64,000 bases of DNA from positions 18,066,769 to 18,130,768 of the forward strand of contig CM057167.1 in assembly GCA_029962745.1 (NCBI GenBank). The letters run 5' to 3'. Within the stretch, counting starts at the first letter, position 1; the number at the start of each line of letters is the position of its first letter. Position numbers and translations under genes: made by a program. Source of the stretch: Echinometra lucunter. Taxonomy: Eukaryota; Echinodermata; Echinoidea; Camarodonta; Echinometridae. Positions 13,260 to 24,800 of the stretch are shown piece after piece. The notes under the pieces are model-generated. The model worked only from the letters and a program-made list of their open reading frames with translations, was not told the origin of the DNA and searched no databases.

Positions 13260-14012
13260 AGCCATCAGGTCATATTGAATCGTAATAAGTCCTTAGACTT
13301 TCAAGTTTTGTAAACAGCTCTGTCGTTGATATGTTTAAAGAAGCCATTGTCTAAATTGTTTCATCACACGAAACCATACAAGAAAACTTTGAGAATACCG
13401 AGGGTACGTCATCAAGACAATGACGTAAATGATCGCCAATAACAAAATTGGGTATTCCCAGGGTAGCCACATCCGTATCGATACTGCTTTTTCTGCAGGC
13501 CTTGTAATTATTATCACCCTAACATTGCCAGACCTGGCTGGAGAGGGACATTAGGTGGGCAAAACGTCTTTAAGCGCTTAGAAGCAACATATCAAGAGCT
13601 ATATTATATATCATCATTGTTGTTGAAAGGATGTAAGCAATTACTAGGAATAAGGATGGAACCCGGGACCTATTTTAAAGTTAGTAGTTCACATTTGCAA
13701 GTGGCACAAAAGTTTTACTTTAGATTGCTTTAAGCCACAGAAAAACACTCGTAAAGTTTTAGATCCTCTTACACTCCCGTTTAGGATTCAGAAAGAAATA
13801 TTCAACACAAATTTCCTTTCATTTTCTTTGTTTTGTAAAGGCGTCTCCCTGACTCTTTAAGAATAAACCATTCATTTTTCACTTATTCTTTGGAATATTG
13901 TTGTAAATTTGATAACATGATAGTTTGACATAAATATCTGTCATTTAGAATTGAAATCGGCTTATTTCTCTTCAAATTCTGAAACAATGTTGTGCAAATG
14001 TGGGCTACAACT
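13260..14012. other. No gene seen
   Basis: AT-rich sequence with only short unsupported ORFs and no clear repeat structure apart from the neighbouring foldback element. Confidence 0.4.
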
Positions 14013-14604
14013 TTTAAAGGAGAATGGAACCCAGGCATCAGTGTGTTTTTAGTGAATGAAGATGAACAAGAAAGAGTAAACAGAGAAAGTTTGAGCAAAA
14101 TCGGACAATCTGTTCAAGAGTTATGAATTTTGAAAGTTTAAGTAAATCCCTATCATGAAAATCCTTAAATTGGCAACTTTGCCAGCATCTGTGATGTCAT
14201 GATGGACAACTCTCCATTCATTTTGTGCATAATTTTTCAAAAAAATTGATTTATATAACCTTTTAAGTCAGGAATCAACATAATTCTTCCCAAAATACTT
14301 GTAGAATTGATGTAGCCATGACATACTCAAAGAGTAAATCAAAAGAATTTCAATTTTTCTTGAAAATGAAGAAAATGTTAAATTCTGTGTACAAAATGAA
14401 TTGAGAGTTGTCCACGATGACATCACAGATGCCTGTAGAGTTGCCAATTTATGGATCTTCATAATAATGATTTACTTAAATTTTCAAAATCAATAACTTT
14501 TGAACAGATTTTTCCAATTTTGCTCAAACTTTCACTGTCTGTTCTTTCTTGTTCTTCTTCATTCACTAAAAAAACACTGATGTCTGGGTTGCATTATCCT
14601 TTAA
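14013..14604. mobile_element. Large palindromic foldback element (about 590 bp)
   Basis: The left arm begins TTAAAGGAGAATGGAACCC and the right arm ends GGGTTGCATTATCCTTTAA. The arms pair over more than 200 bp, including CAGTGAATGAAGA-type, TTGAGCAAAATTGG-type and GACATCACAGATGCC-type blocks. The centre is AT-rich. The internal motif order (TTGGCAAC, GATGTCATGA, CTCCATTCATTTTGTGCA) resembles that of the foldback at 20980-21546, so the two are distant relatives. Confidence 0.85.
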
Positions 14605-16065
14605 GAGAGGCATAGACAAATATACTGCAGTGTTCCCAGGGACGAGCTGGGACTAAAATTCAGGTTAGGGTTTTTGATGTGACCACCTTGAAACTATACA
14701 GCTGGCCCTTAGACCAAAAAATGGACGGGTCTCATCTGCATGAGAGTATGGAGCAGATCGTTGGGACCCCCCTTCCCCCAATTCCCCCCCCCCAAAAAAA
14801 AAAACAAAACTTGCCCAGTCCGTCCCTGAGTGTTCCCAAAGAGAACAAGGCCTAATTTACACACTAGGCTTGACAAGTGAAAAACACATTGTGCAAAGAA
14901 AAGTGTTTTTTTTTTAAAGGAATATACATGTGAAGTTCTGAACATTTCTTCTGTTGGTTACTGCTTCATCTTCTAAAAAAGATATTTTCATTAAAATCTA
15001 TATCATTGCTAATAATGATAAAGATTACTCTTTATGTAAAGCCCATAGAAAATCAAGTATTATTATACACTACATAACTTGAACATTATTATTACTGTTA
15101 TTATTATCACAATAATTATCATCATCATTATTATCATTATCACCACCATCATCATCATAATCATTATTATGCTTATCATTATTACAGGACCCGTGGAGAG
15201 TTTTTGAAAGGGGGGGGTGGGGCTGCGTGTGCAAACAAGAATAATCATTGCCGCATTATTGTATAAAGGCCAACATGTCTATTCAGAAAGGTGGGGGGGA
15301 GGGGCTGAAGCCCCCCCCCCCCCCCCCGGCTGTACAGCCTGTGTATTAGTAGTAGTATTAGCATTATCATAAGGCCCTATTATTATCATTATTATTTCAA
15401 AAGTTACACAAATATTTGATTACACATATTAAAAATGAAACTAAAGAAATACCGGGTATATTAAATGCATGATGAAGACTACATAAAAAAAACCTGTTAA
15501 ACTTTCTCGTACAATTGTAAGTATTTTACAAAAGTACTGCTTTTAATTGCTGTTATGAAATTTCATCTGAAACAAATTGAAACTGACTGAATTCGTAGCA
15601 GACTAGACTTTCTGTCTCTCATTATGGAACAAAAGAAAACTCTCTCGTGTCCTACATGATAATCCTGATGAAGCACCTCTCCCAAGTTTTTGAAGAAAAC
15701 ACTCTACTTAGCCTCATTAGTCTTCCCTCTGCATTCCCTTAAAGCTCTACAAGGTGAGGCGTTTTATACATCTGGTTTCATAAGACGTCCTTCCCCTACA
15801 AATATGCGAAAGGTGTGGTAAATTTTATACAGAAGCACTTTAAAAAGTGTCAGTTCTTACGCAAGCCAGGGTAAGGCCAAAATGATTTTCTAGTCCACTA
15901 ATCATGCATGCACTGAAGGTCAGAAATATGAATACATACAAAATATGAATATATACTGAAAAGTAGAACACCATCAACAACAAAATGTCAGACAAGTACA
16001 ATGTGTTGCCACAGAGTAGATAGGTATTGACCCTTTGGGACCTAAAATGCGCAGTCCCAATAGAA
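14605..16065. other. No gene; ATT/ATC microsatellite and poly(C/G) runs
   Basis: Contains an (ATT/ATC/ACC)n stretch near 15080-15185, a second small ATT block near 15345-15395, and G and C runs near 15205-15330 that can pair with each other. No recognisable coding sequence. Confidence 0.6.
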
Positions 16066-16413
16066 GGGAGCTTTAGATTGACGACACGAGTCCTGTGATG
16101 CGGAATCTTGGCAAAAATGTTGTTATGCGCATGTGCGAGACAGCTGTTTCCAGTCCATCCTGCGTCCTCCTATTTTTCATGACGGTTCTGGGGCCAGTTT
16201 ACTGTCCTCTCCAATTTCGAGAGGTGAAACCTTTTTGACCTTTTTTACGTCACAACAATGGGTCACATATGACCGCGCGCGCTTTGTCTGATAAACTGTG
16301 TCTCCTCGAAATCTAAAGCCACTTTTTCAACACGACGTGAGGAAAGAGGAGAACGTAAGTCAACCAAGGAAGATTCTGCGTCACAGGAGTCTCATCGCCA
16401 ATCTAAAGCTCCC
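16066..16413. mobile_element. MITE with GGGAGCTTTAGATTG ends
   Basis: The left end GGGAGCTTTAGATTGACGA is matched by TCGCCAATCTAAAGCTCCC at the right end. Pairing continues through CTCCTGTGACGCAGAATCTT-type sequence for about 46 bp. Total 348 bp. The interior has GCGC-rich and TACGTCA motifs. Non-coding. Confidence 0.8.
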
Positions 16414-16476
16414 TATTAAGAGATATAAACGGTAAGAAAAGAAGCAATGAAATGTTAGGCAAAAAATGACAAAAGA

Positions 16477-16585
16477 TCAAGAATGGCATAGCAAATCAAA
16501 ACGATTTTCTTCGGCAAGCTTGAACCCATACGGGTACAGTGTCTCCTTCAGGAGATGCTTGTGCATTATCTGTTGGTCCAGAATG
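16477..16585 (-). other. Candidate terminal exon, unrecognised
   Basis: The minus strand reads through an acceptor-like CCATCCTGCCATCCAG into 35 codons ending TGA: a start ILDQQIMHKHLLKE, then TLYPYGFKLAEENRFDLL. The composition looks protein-like, not repeat-like. It cannot be an alternative last exon of the LANCL gene because exon 8 leaves one base and this frame needs two. I do not recognise the protein. Chance is a serious alternative. Confidence 0.25.
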
Positions 16586-16714
16586 CTGGATGGCAGGATG
16601 GGCATTACACATTATACATCAGCACAAAGAGAAAAATTCACTGAAAATTTGAGTCCATTTCCAACGCAGTATAGTGTGGCATTCTCGAATTAGAGCAATT
16701 GTAACTGATCATTA

Positions 16715-16945
16715 AACTCTCTAAATTGGCAATGTAGTGAATATTATATAATTCCTCTTTCTGTGTTCAAACTGGCAATGTTTGATTAAATTTTACAATT
16801 ATAATTGATTTTGTTCATGTCATATCCATATTTATTTTTTCAAACTATGTAATAAGTGTAGCAAAAAATAGTTGTTGCCAATTTGAGGATTGAAGATGAT
16901 CGATTTAGACCTCAAGAAAGCTGTGTACTTCCATGGGTTAAACCC
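16715..16945. mobile_element. Diverged member of the CCCATTCGTGACAG MITE family
   Basis: Shares the ordered internal blocks AAATTGGCAATG, CAAACTGGCAATG and GTTGCCAATTTGA followed by GAT-AAATTAG-like sequence with the complete members at 20320, 23274 and 43479. The ends are not preserved. Confidence 0.45.
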
Positions 16946-17146
16946 ATCAAGATTACCATGTACATAAAGGTTGGGGTTGTCTTTCAGGGAGCTTTATTTT
17001 ACCCTAACAATCTGTTCTGTCAAACTGTCAATCCCAATTGTCCATCAATTAAAATTGCATGAAAAGAAAATTCCTGATGGAAAACATGTATCTGTCTTAA
17101 AATGAAAATTCAACCGTTCTTTATTTCAAAAAACAATGTTCAACAG

Positions 17147-17284
17147 TCAAACTTTGGGTGGGTGTTTGCCACCAACAGCAAAGACGGAACTCAAGATGGA
17201 AAACAGGAATATACTTCACAGAATCCACAAACATCAGGTAATGACGATAATCCTTTTCTTCAGATCTTCTCGAAGCTGACTTGA
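17147..17284 (+). other. Candidate terminal exon, unrecognised
   Basis: After an acceptor-like ...CAATGTTCAACAG the plus strand is open for 45 codons to a TGA. It begins SNFGWVFATNSKDGTQDGK and ends NPFLQIFSKLT. The reverse strand is also open here, so strand is uncertain. No upstream exon was found in 13-17 kb. If real, this gene would converge on the LANCL gene. Function unknown. Confidence 0.25.
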
Positions 17285-18785
17285 CCAGCAGACATTCTAC
17301 CCAGTCTCTACAACAACAAAAAAGAAAAAAACACACACAAACATACAAAGATATAAAAGTACATAATATAATTGTCATGTTTGATATCACGGTATGTTGC
17401 ACACCACTACTGATAAGGGCACACAGAATGGGGACATATTCAGCTTAAATTTTCAAAACAAATAGAAACTTAAACAAATCATTAAAGACATTGGTTAACA
17501 TTGTAATGATTTTAAAAAACTTTTGTTACTTGAAAATGGGATAAACATAAGGGTTATAGTGTAAAAATACCAGTCTGAGTGTTTCAAAGTATAATATCCA
17601 CAGGAAGCATTTTTAAGTATCAAATATATGAACCAATGTTTGAGAAATATACGAGGGTCGGTTGCATAGAATAGACATAAAGAGTGCGCATGCGCATATG
17701 ACTCACCTTATCATACTGTGTGTATTGGTGTATCACGCGGCGGGAGGCACATAACGGCATTTTCAAATTCAAGCAAAGTGGTCCTCTTCGTGATTGTCTC
17801 GTGAGACGAAGGATAATAAAATTGCCCTTTGCGTCTAACTGACACTTTTTCATTCCAAATTATGGTTGGTTTCAGGGTTTTTGAGTACAAATACAAGTAC
17901 TCATACACATGTTTCATCTTAGTTTGAGAATTTTTTAAATCAGCTACTCACAAAGTTAGCCAATGCCTTTAAGTCTCTCTAAGCACTTGATTCAGTCATC
18001 CTGCTTTAGCTGCCATCTTTACTGATTTATAACATCCCATTTTCAATGAATTAATTTTTCTGTGTTTCCTCAGAATTAAAATGCATGAAATTGGATTATC
18101 TACTACGAAAAATAAAATATTAATTCCAGGCATATTAACCCCCAACCATCGAGCTTCTTATCAAAATGGTTACGAGCAATAGCAATGTCAAAACACTTCG
18201 CAAACTTACCAAAGTGTACGCTTTTATAATAATGATTTCAAAACTCATTAAGTAGTTATTTGAAGTATCAGACATTATAAAAAAAATAATAAATAAACAA
18301 TAGTAATACTAATAATGGATTTTTATATAGCCCACACATCCACCAGAGAAGGTGCTCAAGGTGCTCAAGGCACTCCAATATTACCCCAGCTGAACTAGGA
18401 TGCCAATGTTGGTGCTCACAGCATTCAAGGAATTCCTTCCTGCCAGCACCCATCCACACCTGGGTGGAGAGTGGCAAATGTATGTATATGGCAAGGAGGA
18501 GAATTGTGCTGCCCCACTTTGACAAAAGGAAGCAAGCGACAAAAATGACATTTTCCGTCAAAGAGCAAAATGTGTCTGTCATTTGTATTAACGTCAGTGG
18601 AATATTGTCACGTCTTATTAAATGTATCTCTCAGCAGGATGAGTGCTTGTGCATAAAATTTGGCCTGGAACAAGAGCACATTAGATATGGAAACATTAAT
18701 AACTCAGATTCAGTTGGTATGCCACTTGCTTCCTTATGTCAATGCAGGGCAGATTGTATTGACCTGGGCTGAGGGTCAATCCTCT
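17285..18785. other. 3' flank of the LANCL gene; SINE-like stretch
   Basis: Mostly AT-rich. Near 18310-18480 is a stretch with CACACCTGGGTGGAGAGTGGCAAATG that resembles 20820-20890 in LANCL intron 7, so it is probably a SINE-type repeat. No minus-strand AATAAA is obvious directly after the LANCL stop codon. Confidence 0.4.
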
Positions 18786-18865
18786 TCAGGTGGCATATAG
18801 GCCAGGATATCTTGCATCGACCGGGTGGAGCAGGTCAGACAGGAAGTAAATGGTACCAGCCATTC
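18786..18865 (-). CDS. LANCL: LANCL exon 9 (terminal)
   Basis: Codes residues 385-410: GMAGTIYFLSDLLHPVDARY, then PGLYAT and TGA (18788-18786). Acceptor TTTATCTACAG. The family C-terminus usually reads close to FPAFEL; here it is the divergent PGLYAT. Confidence 0.92.
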
Positions 18866-21800
18866 CTGTAGATAAAGCAGAAAACTTCAATGTCACGAGG
18901 TGAAATAAACACAACTTTCCTTTAAAATTGAATAATATTGTTATTGATGGCCCCTATGACAATCGGAGAGTTCAGTATTCAGTGGGTTAACTCTTACAGT
19001 GCCGATGTTTGTTTGTTTGTTTGTTTGATTGATTTTATTTCTGCATTCAAATGATATACAATACAAATGTATATGTTTACATAGGTAATACATAAAAGAT
19101 CAATAACGATACAGTCGTAATATAAAGAATAAAAACAAATATAAAACAAAATATTATACTTTCCATTAAACAGAATATGCAATTCAAAGAACGCAGGAGA
19201 TCGCCATCATGAGCTGTTAGGTTTGATATTGAGCGGCCTCGTAAAATAAGTTTCGTGACGTAAATTGTTCACATATATGTGACAAAGAGACTTTGCATTT
19301 TTAATCGACCATTACTCCATTTAAAAAGAAGTATATGGTGATGAAAATATGTCAGAGGTTAGAGGATGATGAACATAGTGTTTCAAATATCTATCAGCCA
19401 CTATATGCTACCATAGGATTTTTAAAAGAAAACTGCAGATTAGGAAAGGATCCATTGTCACTTTAGCATAAAACAATAGCAAACAAATGAGAAATGAAAA
19501 TGCAAAGGCCAAGAGGGAAGCTCACTGCTGTTTCACAATAATTTTCACGCATTACATTGAATTAATAGGAACACTTGGTTTCATTTGAAAGGGTAATAAA
19601 TTTTCTACAACTTTTGTGTACAACATATTTGTATAGGAGTTACTGTTGAAGATTTGCAGGCATTTGAAAAGTAAGCATTGTTCATGATTTGGTAGAATCT
19701 TGAAACAGGCAAAACCCCTTGGCACCGTAAGAGTTAATACTCTGTATGAAACCTCTTTTTTATAAATACTTTGTTTTCCAGGTATGTATATTTTTATAAC
19801 CAACTTTCGTTCAAGATTATAGCTCTGATTTAGAATAATTCTTAATTTTTAGCGGAAAAACTACCAAGAATTCCAGAGCTTCTTAATCCACTGACATGAA
19901 AAGTATCTTCAAGAAATTCAAATAACACAAAGCAATTACCCGGTATATAACTTGGTATGATTAATGGGCATCTGGCCAAATTAAGTGTTCCTCTTGACGT
20001 ATTTCCTGTTTTTCTTATGTTTTCCTCATTTGGTGTATTGTCTTCATCTTCCAATCTCTCTCTCTTTCTCTCTTTCTCTCTCTCTCTCTCTACTTTCCTC
20101 TTCTATGTTGAATAGCACATGAAATAATTTACTGTCTCACTCAAATCCATCAACTATTAGTGAACCATCTTTCAAACTCCCTTACCTTCCATGAGTGAAT
20201 AAGGTCTATCTGCAATCCTGCAGCCATGCTTACCATAGTCCATACACCACTCTGCAAACTGATCATATAAACCACATCAAAACCAATCAACTATTTGTCA
20301 TGAGGATCTATCATAATAACCCATTCGTGACAGAGTTCCACATTTTGTGGTTTGGCCTAATATATTTTGATGCAAAGCCCTAAAAATCATACCAAATACA
20401 TTGAGCAGAAAGAGCAAAAAAATTCTATGCAAACTGTCCCCATTTTGGTTGCATCAATATTCATTGTTTGATGCTGAAAATTTTTTAAAAGGAAAATAAG
20501 CATTAAAATCCTTAAATTGGCAATGTGATAGAAGGTTTAAAATCATCGTTTTCCCCTGCAAATTGGCAACTTTTGACTTCTCATCATAATTTCTGTCAAT
20601 TTATATTCATTTCAGATACATGACGTTTTATAAGAAAACTGTAGCAATAAAATAAGAATGTTGGTGTTGCCAATTTGAAGAATAAAAGCTGATCAAATTA
20701 GGCTTTAAATAATTCCTGTCACGAATGGGATAATAATAACATAATGAAGATATTCATACTGTGCAACATATCCACCCCAAGGGTGCTTAAGGCGCTTACA
20801 ACTGATTATCAGCAACATTATTATTATCCCAGCAGTGTCAAGTACACATTTATACACCTGGGTAGAGTGCAGCAAAGGTGAATTAAATGTCTTGCTTACA
20901 GCACATAAGGAGCCAGTCATCTGTCGCAAATGAACTTCACTACAACACCTCGACCTCCCTAAAAATACAGGGCTCAACATTAAAGGGTAAGTCCACCCTA
21001 GAAGTTTCACTGTTTCAATAAAAGGAGATAAATTTAAACAGCATTTTAAAAAAGAAATGAGCAAAATTGGTCAAAGAATAAGAAAATTACACTCATTTAC
21101 ATTTTCTAGTAAACTACTCTCGGCTCTGCAAACTGGCAACACTGATGACATCATATGCAAGCAGGTCTCCATTCACTTTGTACATGAAATGTCACATTTT
21201 CTCAATTTTCTTGGAAGTTACACATTTTCTAACCCCCATAATCAATGTATGTTCAGAAGAATTGCTTTATACAGAACATACTTTGACTATGGGGTAAGAA
21301 AATGTGTAATTTCCAAGAAAACTGAGAAAATGTGAAATTTCATGTACAAATTGAATGGAGACCTGCTCGCATATGATGTCATCAGTGTTGCCAATTTGCA
21401 GAGCCAAGAGTAATTTACTAGAAAATGTAAATGAGTGTAATTTTCTTATTCTTTGACCGATTTTGCTCATTTCTTTTTTAAAATGCTGTTCAAATTTATC
21501 TCCTTTTATTGAAACAGTGAAACTTCTAGGGTGGACTTTCCCCTTAAACAGGCACCTGGAACACATAGGCCACCTAAATTTAGATCCAGACCCTCAAAAC
21601 TGAACAAGGGCTCAATACATTCAGAACCTGGAATTCCAATCTGGACTCCTCCACAAAAAGGTAGTGTGGAGCCCTTACAAATAGCTTAAATGATATGCCT
21701 GTCATTTTTATGAGCACTGTTAGGACATTTTTCACACTACATATCCAGAAAGCATTATAGGACAATACGCTTAAAGGTCAACAAAATACAACTTTTTCTG

Positions 21801-24800
21801 GTCCACGATTTGGAATACTCTCCCTTTAAACATTCATTCCTGCCCTTTAGCTGAATCATTCAAAAGAAATCTTATGACTTAACTGCTTTCTTTTTGATTG
21901 GTTGTGGATAATTTATCAGAGCTTTACATAACAAATTTTCACTGTATGCACTTGGAGAGCAAAATGATTACTCTGTTTCATTTAGAATTGTAAAGCACTT
22001 TGAGTGTGTTAATTATGTAACTTAGGTGCTATAATACTATCAATATGCATGTATTAAAGTGTATGTATACTCCACTCAATTGCATGTTTTAAGCTTAATA
22101 AGTACATTTATTCAATAATTTATTGCCACCACAGGTTAGATTTCATATTATAAAATCAAACCCACTGTCTGGCTCTAAAAAGATGATCAAAATGCCGGGA
22201 AAAAAGAACAGTATTACACCGAACATTGACCCAAGGGTCACAAATCAGTCTATTTGGACTAAGTCTGGTTGTGATACTGGGGTATCAGTCTATAACTAGA
22301 ATTAGGGTCAAATACTTTGCCAAAAGATCCAACCAGATGCCAATGTTATGGCATTAAACTTGGGGAAAATACTCAAATTTCTAATGGAGTACTGAGCTGA
22401 ATACTAGCCCTAATTATCACATAACCAGAATCACTGTCGTCAGTGTCAGAACTCCTAAGACTTAACAGGAATCCCAGAAAAATGATGTCACTTCAAACCG
22501 CAAAAAAAAAAAAAATGAATCTGTATGATTTCAAGTACCATGTGTGGGCCAGGTCTGAACCAGAAAATGAGATCATTATTCTAGGAAGCCTTGAAATTTA
22601 ACCATACAATCACTAATCACAATCTGAAAGCGCTTATCAGCTTTTATAAGGTTATCTGTAGGTGTGGTAATGCAATTTATAATGATCGAGAATCCTACTT
22701 GGCTTGCCATATTCAATTCGTTTGTATAGTCATTCGTAACTTTACGAACAGCTTTATGAAACACCCCCCCCCCCCAGGTAATATTGTAAGATGTGCAATA
22801 AATGTCCATTAAGCTTTGTACTGGAAAAGCACAATGAGACACCTCTCGACCATGAAATTCCAACAAGGCCCCCCCCAAAAAAAAAAAAAAAATGTGTAAG
22901 GGACATTTGACATAAAATTCTGCTTTTAAGGAGTTTTTTTACAATGTGGTACAAATATCAGAAAAACAATGACAGCTGACACCTTCACGCATCGCAGCTG
23001 TAGCGCGCGGTAGACTGCACAATATGTATTATACGGCACTTGCGCGAATTTTGCTAGAATTGCGCGACAAGGTAACCACAATGACGACATTCTGGGTACC
23101 CAATTGAAACTGGGACAAAGCTGAGGGGCAAAAAATAGGCTGAAATCTTACCGTATTTTGGGTTTTTCTTGGCAACACGACTTTTTTCAACTGTAGGCAG
23201 ATGATTTTCTGCTAATGAAATCATGCTCTTTTAAATGAAGGAACACTGTTTCAGCATTGGATACCCCCTTTAACCCATTCGTGACAGAGGTCCACATTAT
23301 GTGGTTTGGCCTAAAATCTTTTAATGGAAAGCCCTAAAAATCATACCAAATACTTGAGCAGAAAGAGCAAAAAAAGTCTACACAAGCTGTGCCCATTTTG
23401 GTTGCATCAATATTTACTGTTTGATGCTGAAAATTTTTTAAAGAAAAATAAGCATTAAAATCCTTAAATTGGCAATGTGATAGAAAGTTTAAAATCACCG
23501 TTTTCCCCTGCAAATTGGCAACTTTTTGACTTATCATCATAATTTCTGTCAATTTATATTCATTTGTGATATATGACGTTTTATAAATAAAATGTAGCAA
23601 TAAAATAAAAATGTTGGTGTCACCAATTTGAAGATTAAAAGCTGATCAAATTAGGCTTTAAATAATTCCTGTCACGAATGGGTTAAGACCACTCTGGTCA
23701 GTAGTTTGAATCACTCCCTTCACACGAGTGCATATTCATACCTTACATGCTCTGTATAAATACTGCTCTTCTTTTGTTGCCTGGTAGAGGGCCAAGAATG
23801 CGTAGGCGTTCCCGGCGGTTCCATGACACAAGCCGTAACCCTTGCGTAAAATGCCGCGCTCCCAGATGACTGCACCGCAATCTACCGCTGCACTCAAGTA
23901 CTTGTCTTCTCCAAATACCTGCAAATGATACAACACAAATGCTGGAAGAAAATGTAACTAGATCCCCCCTTGAAAAAAGATATGCAAAAAGTCACTTATA
24001 CTCTCTGTTAAATCCTGCAATACGTATGGCACACTGTGACACATATAAAATACTTTCCCCCCATGCAATCTGAATTTTATTCTCATATTTCACATAGCAT
24101 AACATATAACAAATATTGAACAATAACATAGTACATAAGAAAAATGTGACAATGGCATGAACATTCGTGTAAATCATACATAATGGAGTGAGTCAAAAGT
24201 AATGATGGAAGATGTTTGAATTGGGTGAAATGTGAAGGAATATGCATGAATAGCAGAGCTTGTTGAGTCTGCAGGTTTCTTGAAGTGCTTTAGAGTGTGC
24301 TCATACAATCCACTACAGTCACATACCGTCCTTACAGTCCTCGGCCGGTATTCAATTCAATACTTGGATTAAGTAAAACCTTTACTAAGTATTTTACTTG
24401 GCTAAGAAATTTGCTTAAGTTATATTCAATTCAATACTTTGAATTTTACTTTAGTAAGCCAACTTTAAGCCAAAATTCTTACTGATATGCATTGTGACGT
24501 CATATTTTCAATGCGCAATTAACATGTCGTATCAATTCATACGCTCGAATACGCTGTGATATAATTCTGCGCAGCTCATGATGACTGCGTATAAAAAGCT
24601 ATGCCTGCCAATCAAGGCCTTCAAAATAACTGGCTTAAGTCTCCTAGGTAGGTGTCTTAGATTTAGCCAAAATATTGAACTAAATACCAAATTTTGCTAA
24701 GTATTTTATCTAAGTAAAAAACTAAGAAAAATACTCATATTTCTGACTTAGTATTGCATTGAATACCGGCCCTGATGTCTACCGGTAAGTACACGATGGG

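Noticed and set aside
21057..21566. Two ORFs with the same peptide on opposite strands
   Set aside because: Explained by the near-perfect palindrome. No splice sites, homology or start context support translation.
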